Of a stretch of 64,000 nucleotides of DNA, positions 57,200 to 64,000 are shown piece after piece; within the stretch, counting starts at the first letter, position 1; each line of letters starts with the position of its first letter. The notes under the pieces are model-generated. The model searched no databases. It was not told the origin of the DNA and was given only the letters and a program-made list of their open reading frames with translations. The position numbers and the translations under genes were made by a program. The DNA is from Odobenus rosmarus divergens (lineage: Eukaryota; Chordata; Mammalia; Carnivora; Odobenidae): assembly GCF_000321225.1 (NCBI RefSeq), contig NW_004451858.1, positions 1-64,000 on the forward strand, written 5' to 3'.

Positions 57200-57830
57200 A
57201 AGTTCCATCAGAGCACTAATTTATCAAATTGGGAAGTCTTAAACTTAGTTCCCCATTTATTGGGGCATCTGAGCTGGCCCTCACCAATGCCTAAGAACCA
57301 ACCACCCTGTAAGAGTGCCCTTACACTTGAGACTCTATCATGAACGTGGACTGGGGTGGGGGGCGTCCCTCCCTCCCTCCCTGCAGCTATAAAACAGGAG
57401 GCCCCAACACCTCATGCACACTGAGTTCTCTGAAAGCAGACACCAAGATGGGGTTAGACTTGCAAGATATGTGCTGGGAAGAAAACACATGAGATAGAAA
57501 TGCAGAAGAAGCAGGAGGAGGCTGGGTCACTAGCCGACCATCTGTAGGTACGACCATGCAGGAGAGCGAAGTGGGGAAGACAAGGAGGGAGGGCTTAGAC
57601 TGCAGTGAGGCTAAGAAGGTTCAGCTAGCTCAGTGGGAATCCTTGAGCCAAAGTCAGTTATGAAAGGAGACCTGCCTCTAATAAAGAGCATTTTTGCCAT
57701 GTGTGGTCATTGGCAGGAGTCATGGCCCACACGATTTGGGCACTGGGTGTCTGCCCCTGGTGCCCAGCTTGAGCTGGCCCACCTCAGGGAACAACCCTTT
57801 CCAAAGGCCTAGGTTGTAAATGGCATTCTT
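57200..57830 (+). mobile_element. candidate solo LTR with TATA box and poly(A) signal
   Basis: TATAAAA at 57388-57394 sits just after a CCCTCC-rich stretch (57365-57382). AATAAA at 57680-57685 is followed by a GTGTGG element (57700-57706). The ~290-base spacing and order match the U3-R layout of a retroviral LTR, and the body GGGGTTAGACTTGCAAGATATG...GAGGGCTTAGACTGCAGTGAGGC resembles an ERVL-group LTR from memory. No internal viral genes are attached. The outer boundaries are guesses. Confidence 0.42.
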
Positions 57831-58099
57831 CTCTTTAGCCTCCAGGAACACTAGCATCAGCTCTGTGAGGTGAACAGCACCAAATCCTGTGGGATTCAGA
57901 TTCTCTCTGAAATATTGAAAACTCCCTTGGGGTTTGGTTGAAACTTCCTAAAGTTTACTACTGCTTTATGACATTTTTAAAAATAAAATTTTGTATGTGG
58001 AACAGAAACTATCCTCTAAAGGGCTCAAAACAATGGAAATTCCAAATAAGGAAGGCATAGGTCTCCTCTGTTGGTTGTTCCAGCCACCTCTGTATCTGT

Positions 58100-58765
58100 A
58101 TATTAGTCAGAATTCAGAGAAACAGAACCAACAGTGTGTGTGTATGTGTCTGTTTCTCTTTCTCTCCTCTCTTCCTGTCTCTCTCTGTCTCTCTGTCTCT
58201 CTCTCCATATATATGTATGTATATTTTGAGGAATTAGCTCACAGAATTGTGAAGGTTCAAGTCCAAAATCGGCAGGGTATCCTGTCAGGCTAAAGACCCA
58301 GGGAGACTTGCAGTCCCAGTCCAAAGGCTGTCAGTTGTCAGAATTCTTTCTTGCAAAAGGAGGTCAGTCTTTGTCTTATTCGGGCCCACCCACATTATGG
58401 AGGATAATCTGCTTACTCAAAGCCCACCAATTTATTTTTTTTTTAAAGATATATTTATTTATTTGAGAGAGACAGAGTGGGGGGTTGGCTAGAGGGAGAG
58501 GGAGAGAGTCTTGAGCAGACTCTATGCTGAGCTTGGAGCCCAATGGAGGGCTTGATCTCACAGTCATGAGGTCATGACCTGAGTTGAAATCAAGAGTCAG
58601 ACATTCAACAAACTAAGCTTCCCAGGTGCTCCGAAAGCCCACCAATTTAAATGTTAATCTCATTTAAAAAAAAAAAAAAAAAGCTTTCACAGAAACAACC
58701 AGAATATTTGACCAAATATCTGAGCATGGTGGCTTAGCCAAATTGACACATAAAATTAGCCTTTA
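58100..58765 (-). mobile_element. ancient LTR-like repeat, split by a Can-SINE
   Basis: TTAGTCAGAATTCAGAGAAACAGAACCAACAG, GAATTAGCTCACAGAATTGTGAAGG, CAAGTCCAAAATCGGCAGGGTATCC, AGACCCAGGGAGACTTGCAG, GGTCAGTCTTTGTCTTATTCGGGCCCACCCACATTATGGAGG and, beyond the SINE, AATGTTAATCTC...CAAATATCTGAGCATGGTGGCTTAGCCAAATTGACACATAAAATTAGCC. This is the reverse complement of the family seen plus-strand at 59065-59433. A TC-rich expansion lies at 58142-58205. Confidence 0.75.
58435..58633 (-). mobile_element. Can-SINE inserted in an LTR-like repeat
   Basis: Minus-strand older subtype (GATATATTTATTTATTTGAG start; head ending AACAAACTAAGCTTCCCAGGTGCTCC). Perfect 16-bp duplications AAAGCCCACCAATTTA at 58419-58434 and 58634-58649 bound it. 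Confidence 0.95.
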
Positions 58766-59064
58766 CAACCTCCAAATGGACTCATCACTTGAGACCCAGT
58801 CACTGAATACCCAGGCATAAGACAACATCATTTTCAGAGAAAAGATAAAAGAGATTAAATAAACCTACAGATAAAAACGACTCCTCCAAGTCCCCAGGCC
58901 TGAGGAAGAGAAAGAAGTTGTTGTGGGATCATTCAGAAAGAATGATTTCTTCACATAATAAAAAATCATTTCAACATTTCAACTTTTCTCACATCGGGCC
59001 TTGTGGATGACTAGATGAGAAAAACAAAATATTAAATAGACCCATGTATAATTGTGTAACATTG
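58766..59064. other. unique intergenic DNA
   Basis: No gene or clear repeat is recognised. Confidence 0.4.
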
Positions 59065-59433
59065 TGCACTGGTTAATTTTATGTGTCAACTTAATTACAC
59101 AGTAGCGTCCAGCTGGTTGGTCAAACACCCATCTAGATGATGCCGCAAAGGTATTTTTAGATGTGATTGAAACTTAAATCAGTAGACTTTGAGTAAAGCA
59201 CATCACCCTAAATAATGTGGAGTGCCCTCTCCTTGTGTAATCAGTTGAAGGTCTTCAGGAAGAAGACTGAGGTCCCCTTGGTAGCGGGAATCTGCCACGA
59301 GACTGTGAACTCAAGACCACAGCACTGACTCTTCTGGGATTTGCTGTCTGCTGCCTGCCCTGCACATCTCAGACGTACCAGTCCCCACAATTGCGTGAGC
59401 TGCTTCTGTTTCTCCAAAGGACCCCAATACAGT
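59065..59433 (+). mobile_element. ancient LTR-like repeat, near complete
   Basis: GCACTGGTTAATTTTATGTGTCAACTTAATTACAC, GTATTTTTAGATGTGATTGAAACTTAAATCAGTAGACTTTGAGTAAAGCAC, TAATCAGTTGAAGGTCTTCAGG, GTGAACTCAAGACCACAGCACTGACTCTTCTGGG and the end CAATTGCGTGAGCTGCTTCTGTTTCTCCAAAGGACCCCAATACAG. Both ends of the family are present, about 370 bp. No viral genes. Confidence 0.78.
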
Positions 59434-59486
59434 GAGGGAGGGGTTTGTGGCACAAATAGGCCCAGTATCTAAAATACTTCTCTTCC

Positions 59487-59659
59487 AGGCACCTGGGTGG
59501 CTCAGCAGGTTAAGCGTCTGCCTTCAGCTCAGGTCATGTTCCCACGGTCCTGGGATCGGGTCTCGCATCTGGCTCCCTGCTCAGTGGGGAGCCTGCTTCT
59601 CCCTCTGCCGCTGCCTCTCTGTCTCTCACGAATAAATAAATAAATAAAATCTTTAAAAA
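59487..59659 (+). mobile_element. Can-SINE
   Basis: Head AGGCACCTGGGTGGCTCAGC, CCCACGGTCCTGGGATCGGG, shortened CT-rich body, (AATAAAT)n tail. Perfect 16-bp duplications AAAATACTTCTCTTCC at 59471-59486 and 59660-59675. Confidence 0.96.
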
Positions 59660-59675
59660 AAAATACTTCTCTTCC

Positions 59676-60389
59676 AAAATAGGGGTGCTGATCTTTAAAC
59701 AATCCTTCTATGTGTTTTTTTAATGTACACATGAATGCTTATTTAATTTTGTGTTATATAAGACATACTGATGCATCAAACTCACAATTGGCCAGGACAA
59801 AACTCTGGAAGGAGAAAGCTGTAAGAATGCCAGAGATTTGTTTACTGACGCACACAGTAGGCACTTTCTCAGTGACTAAAGCTTGCCAATTTATCGTATA
59901 TTCTCCTGCATCACAAGGAGATTGTTTTGTTGTCTCTACAATAGAACCCAGAACCCCGTGAGTGATATGAAGAGGTTTCTATACTCTTCAATGCATCCAA
60001 CAGGATGTGAGCTCTGCTTAAGCACAAAATGGTAGATGGACAATATTCCTTAGCTGATAACCAAAAAAGGAAAGACATGCGATTGGCTTTCACCAACCAC
60101 CCCACCCATGTCTCATACCAGAAAGTTTTAAAGATTTTCAGAAAACAAATTTTACTAACTTCCTCGGTAACTAATTCTGGAATACGTAATGAAGAAACCC
60201 ACCTGCATGCTAGAAATGATGTTCACTTGATGGCACAGAATATTAAAGTGAATTTCTAATTCAGTTAACAGTATGGTAAAACCAAGTATATGCACATGCA
60301 AAATTATTAAGGATTTGTTTACATGGGACTCTGATATTTGCCATGAAAATTCCTACAATTAAAATTTGACTTAAAAAAATAGGAGTTTT
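59676..60389. other. unique intergenic DNA
   Basis: No gene or clear repeat. Frames at 59710-59961 and 60029-60259 are short, with overlapping opposite-strand frames. Confidence 0.4.
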
Positions 60390-60840
60390 TCTCCCCCTTT
60401 CAAAATCAGTTTCAAGAAACCCCTGATAGAATCAGCTAATTAATTCTTGGCCTCTTTAACTAACACCACATTTGAAGTCACATGCTATAAATCAGTTTCA
60501 GTTGAGATATTAAAATCAGATTATAACAGAAAAGCCTTGTAAATATTTGCCTCCAAATGAGTTTAAGAATAAATATATATTCTGTAATTCATCCATATTT
60601 AGCAGATATTAATAAGACAAAGCATAGCTTTAAATTCACTTATCATTTAATACAAAGGAGGAAATAGGAAAGGGCCTGATTAGCTTGTTTATTCTTGGGC
60701 TTGGTAATACCTTATTAAAATTTGAAGTTCAAAATTGATATAATCAGTCAAATGTCAGCAGAAATATTTATTCTGTAAATGAAGCTTTAGTTAATAGAAC
60801 TTTAATTTGAAGTATTTTACATTTTCTTCTCCTCCATAAG
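60390..60840. other. candidate conserved AT-rich non-coding block
   Basis: Repeat-free, AT-rich, with AGCTAATTAATTCTTGG, TCTGTAATTCATCC, CTGATTAGCTTG and GATATAATCAGTCAAATG words that look like clustered homeodomain/TALE sites. No frame and no CpG enrichment. Weak evidence. Confidence 0.25.
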
Positions 60841-61039
60841 GAAAAAGGAAAGTTGGGGGGGGAGTCTTGATAAGAATGTGAAATTAACATGGAGGATTGA
60901 ATTTTCCTTCTAGATCTGTGCTGACACTAGAGGTCAGCAACCTTCCAGAAATCATATATCAAATCATCATTTACTCCCTGTAATTTACAATTTTGTGTGT
61001 GTGACAGAAGAACCACAAAATTTTAGGTTAGGAAGTGGT

Positions 61040-61170
61040 CTTACTATTGACCTAATTCGCTGTCTTTTCAGAGGTAAAGGGAGTGAGGTCTGGTGGGGTC
61101 TGGGGACTTGGCTGGTCTCAAGTTACACCGAGGTAGGACTGAACTCAGGACTTAGGACACTTTGAGCCCA
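61040..61170 (-). repeat. MIR, diverged
   Basis: CTTTTCAGAGGTAAAGGGAGTGAGG...GGACTTGGCTGGTCTCAAGTTACACCGAGGTAGGACTGAACTCAGG is reverse-complement MIR core. Confidence 0.55.
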
Positions 61171-61659
61171 TCAATAGCACTCAGGGTTGGGGCTGCTGGT
61201 AGCTACCAAAACCCAGAGAAATTAGGTGCTGTGTCCTATAATTGTGGATAATTTTGTGAACTGATAATGTTGCAAGTCCCAGGGAAAAGAGAGAGGATAA
61301 GTTGTAGACTTAGAGGAACCACGGTTCCTGGAGAAAAGACCAGGAGGAAAAAGCTAAGAAGTATGCAAACAGCTTAGGATGCCAATTTCAAAGGCTCAGC
61401 TAGGTTTTTCTTGACCTACTCTCCACATGGGTCTGCGGCTTTGACACTTGCTTCATTTCTTGCCAAATTCCAGTGAAAATTCTCACAGAGAAAGCTGCTC
61501 AGATTTCTAATTAATCCAGGTCTTTAATGGGTTCACAGCACTCAAAACTACCTCTTGAGTCACCCTTGGCCTTGGGGCCACCATGGCCTTGGGCCAAATA
61601 ACTGTGACCCTCCCTCCCCTTCCTTGTGCTTCCCATTAGAAATTAACCTCAACGGGAGG
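61171..61659. other. unique intergenic DNA
   Basis: No gene or clear repeat is recognised. Confidence 0.4.
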
Positions 61660-61850
61660 AAGTGTGGAGGAGTGGCTAAGTGCTGGGCCTTTGGAGCACA
61701 CAGAGCCTTTTGGAATCCCCACCCTGGCAGGAGCTTTGTAACTTTAGGCAAGTTACTTAGCTTCACTAAACCTTAATTTTCTCATCTTTAAAATAGGAAT
61801 TATGTTAGTACTGGCCTCACAGGTTTTTATATGCGTTTGAGTAAAATATG
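61660..61850 (+). repeat. MIR, near full length
   Basis: GGAGGAGTGGCTAAGTGCTGGGCCTTTGGAGCACACAGAGCC...GCTTTGTAACTTTAGGCAAGTTACTTAGCTTCACTAAACCTTAATTTTCTCATCTTTAAAATAGGAATTATG follows MIR from its tRNA-like head through the core. Confidence 0.78.
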
Positions 61851-63256
61851 CATTTGGGCTTGTTTGTAAGTGAGGGATATTTGACCTAAGCTAGCTTATT
61901 TAAAATAAAAATAAATGGGACAAGGATGGGAAGGAAATATCTGAGCACGTAGCTGCCAAGTCCAGGGTCTGCCCCTCTCACTGCAGTGGGCCAGTCTCAC
62001 CATGACCCCCTACTGAGTCGAGGAGAGGAGAGTGTCTGTGCTTCAGCATCCCCAGGTCAAGTCACGGGGACTCCTCCGATCTGCCCTTCTTACTGCAGAC
62101 CCCTTCTCCCAGTCAGCAATAAGGGGAAGAGGTGAATGTCCTGACTGGTGCAGTTCTGTGCTCGGTGCGTGGTCAAAAGCTCAACAGATGTCACCTATCC
62201 CCTATCCTTATTCTTGCTGTCATTGGTATCGCAAGTCACACTCACCTGTATCTTGCTTACTCGCAGCATGCGGGCTTTTTATTAACAAAAGATTGGAGGT
62301 TCACAGAAGTTAAGAAATCTGCCCCCATGATTTGGACTGAGGAGGATTCATCCTTATGCCATTCTCATTTTTCCCATTATCACCAGGCCCCACATCCTGG
62401 TTTATCGATACACGGGACACATCAGGAATGGCTCAAAAGGCTCCTCTGCGCTGGGAATGCAGGTGAACCCCGAGAAACCGAAATTAGCTATGACATTCAG
62501 ATTGGTGCTGGGTCAGCATAAAACCAAAATAATTGGTTGATAGTTTGTTTTAGTATGGAAAGAGACTTTTTCTTTTTCCCAAATGACCCCATTGTCTACA
62601 ACACATCAAATAACAGATTTGGATTTTATTGATAAATCCACACAATTTTGGTACTTTTAGTACCATATGGGCATGACTTTAGTACAATGATTTCGAAGAA
62701 AAATTAACCTCCGAATCTATTCCAGTTCAGGTTCCTAAATATTTATTTATTCTAAAATGGGAAATGTTGAACTTCAGCCATAGGATGCATTCAAAGCTTC
62801 CCCTCCATCAGGTCTGGCAGACATATTACATTAGTGAGACAAAGACCCCTTGGTTTTGCTTAACTGGGAGAGGCTAAAACAGCTGTTCTGATTGTTTTGC
62901 TTTGTTTCCTCCCTCTCCTGACCCTGTGTCTTTTGAAAATACAGAAGAAAGACCTAAGTTATGACTCCTGAAATGTCAATTAGAAAATCAGTTTAAGTGA
63001 ATATCTAAAACAATCTAAATACTATAATATCAAAATTAAATATTCAGTGATGATGATTTTTTAAAGAAAAATAATTAATCACTATCATGATAAATAAGTA
63101 CAAGTGAGGAAACATAAGTACAAATTACTTTTGAATTTGAAAAGTAGATGAACTACATGCTGGGAAACTCAAGTAATGAACTGCCACCCAAAATGATCCA
63201 TTCACAATTCACATGTTTCAGTATAGAAATGGACTACTGTCATTCTCTGTCTCTCT
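61851..63256. other. unique intergenic DNA
   Basis: No gene. Frames at 62032-62313 and 62132-62521 (93 and 129 codons) overlap in different frames and show no domain. Confidence 0.4.
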
Positions 63257-63428
63257 CTTTTTTGAAGATTTATTTATTTATTTGAGAGAGAGAGAGAGCA
63301 GGGGGAGGGGCAGAGGGAGAGCGAGAGAAAGAATCCTCAAGCGGACTCCCCACTGAATGCAGAGGCCCACATTGGGCTCAATCCCAGGACCCTGAGGTCA
63401 TGACCTGAAAAATCAAGAGTCAGACACT
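63257..63428 (-). mobile_element. Can-SINE, head missing at an L1 junction
   Basis: T-run, GAAGATTTATTTATTTATTTGAGAG, purine body, CCACATTGGGCTCAATCCCAGGACCC and AAAATCAAGAGTCAGACACTT. The final ~25 bases of the head (CCGACTGAGCCACC...) are absent because L1 sequence begins at about 63429. Confidence 0.9.
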
Positions 63429-64000
63429 TGGAATATTATGCAGCCATCAAAAAGAATGAAATCTTGCCATTTGCAACAACATGGATGGAACTGGAGGGTA
63501 TTATGCTGAGCGAAATAAGTCAATCAGAGAAAGACATGTATCATATGACCTCACTGATATGAGGAATTCTTAATCTCAGGAAACAAACTGAGGGTTGCTG
63601 GAGTGGGGGGGGGGGGGAGGGGGGGGGTGGCTGGGTGATAGACATTGGGGAGGGTATGTGCTATGGTGAGCGCTGTGAAGTGTGCAAGACTGTTGAATCA
63701 CGGATCTGTACCTCTGAAACAAATAATACATTATATGTTAAAAAAAAAAAGAAGATAGCAGGAGGGGAAGAATGAAGGGGGAGAAATCGGAGGGGGAGAC
63801 GAACCATGAAAGACGATGGACTCTGAAAAACCAACTGAGGGTTCTAGAGGGGAGGGGGGTGGGGGGATGGGTTAGCCTGGTGATGGGTATTGAAGAGGGC
63901 ACGTTCTGCGCGGAGCACTCAGTGTTATATGAATCATGGAACACTACATCAAAAACTGATGATGTAATGTATGGTGATTAACATAACATAATAATAAATA
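63429..64000 (+). mobile_element. 5'-truncated carnivore LINE-1, ORF2 end and 3' UTR
   Basis: Begins TGGAATATTATGCAGCCATCAAAAAGAATGAAATCTTGCC, then CAACATGGATGGAACTGGAGGG, GTCAATCAGAGAAAGACATG, the G-rich 3' UTR tract (63605-63629), AATAATACATTATATGTTAAAAA, the GAACCATGAAAGACGATGGACTCTGAAAAACC block and the usual GGAACACTACATCAAAAACTGATG...AACATAATAATAAATA end. It is cut off at or just before its A-tail by the window edge. No intact ORF2. Confidence 0.93.

Noticed and set aside
62032..62521. Frames of 93 and 129 codons
   Set aside because: Two overlapping frames in different phases, no domain, no supporting splice or promoter features.

Overview
This window reads as nuclear DNA of a carnivoran mammal. 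It carries eighteen copies of the carnivore tRNA-Lys-derived Can-SINE and the 3' ends of carnivore LINE-1 elements. The SINE heads end in GGCGCC(C) or GGTGCC, and the bodies have a CCCAGG / CCTGGG inner palindrome. That looks arctoid (bear, seal, mustelid type) rather than dog-type or cat-type, but this is pattern memory and the species cannot be fixed from it. Older layers shared by all placentals (MIR, L2, MaLR LTRs, MER5-like hAT fragments, old L1) are also present. Base composition is AT-rich.

I find no protein-coding gene. The open frames are short, often overlap on both strands, and several are made of repeat sequence: SINE heads, the GAAA/GGAA microsatellite, LTRs or L1 remnants. There is no CpG island, no recognisable gene promoter and no intact RNA gene. 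The window is best described as intergenic or deep-intronic gene-desert DNA.

Layout: 0-2.7 kb has an L1 tail, three Can-SINEs and an L2. 2.7-11.4 kb is almost free of recognisable transposons and holds a CpG-retaining candidate conserved block at 7.1-8.0 kb. 11.4-14.5 kb holds a MaLR LTR, a long antisense old L1 and a SINE. 14.5-18.7 kb is again nearly repeat-free. 18.7-18.96 kb is a carnivore L1 tail, followed by a second CpG-retaining block at 19.3-20.3 kb. 21-44 kb mixes Can-SINEs, MIR, L2, MER5-like and LTR remnants with unique DNA; it includes a 665-bp processed 3'-UTR retrocopy inserted into a MER5-like element. 44.9-48.4 kb is mostly unique, with a CpG-rich block and a ~75-bp direct repeat pair. 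48.4-49.4 kb is an old L1 split by a SINE. 51-60 kb has further SINEs, a CpG-retaining block at 53.3-53.7 kb with a splice-acceptor-like sequence, a 22-unit GGAA microsatellite, a TATA-bearing LTR candidate and an inverted pair of one ancient LTR-like family. The right edge ends inside a carnivore L1 that appears to have landed in a SINE.

No genes act together here. The functional case for this window is regulatory: several low-repeat, CpG-retaining blocks resemble conserved non-coding elements of a developmental gene landscape. That is an inference that only a cross-species alignment can settle. Repeat family names come from memory of consensus sequences, no database was searched, and boundaries without a target-site duplication (TSD) are good to about 20-50 bases.
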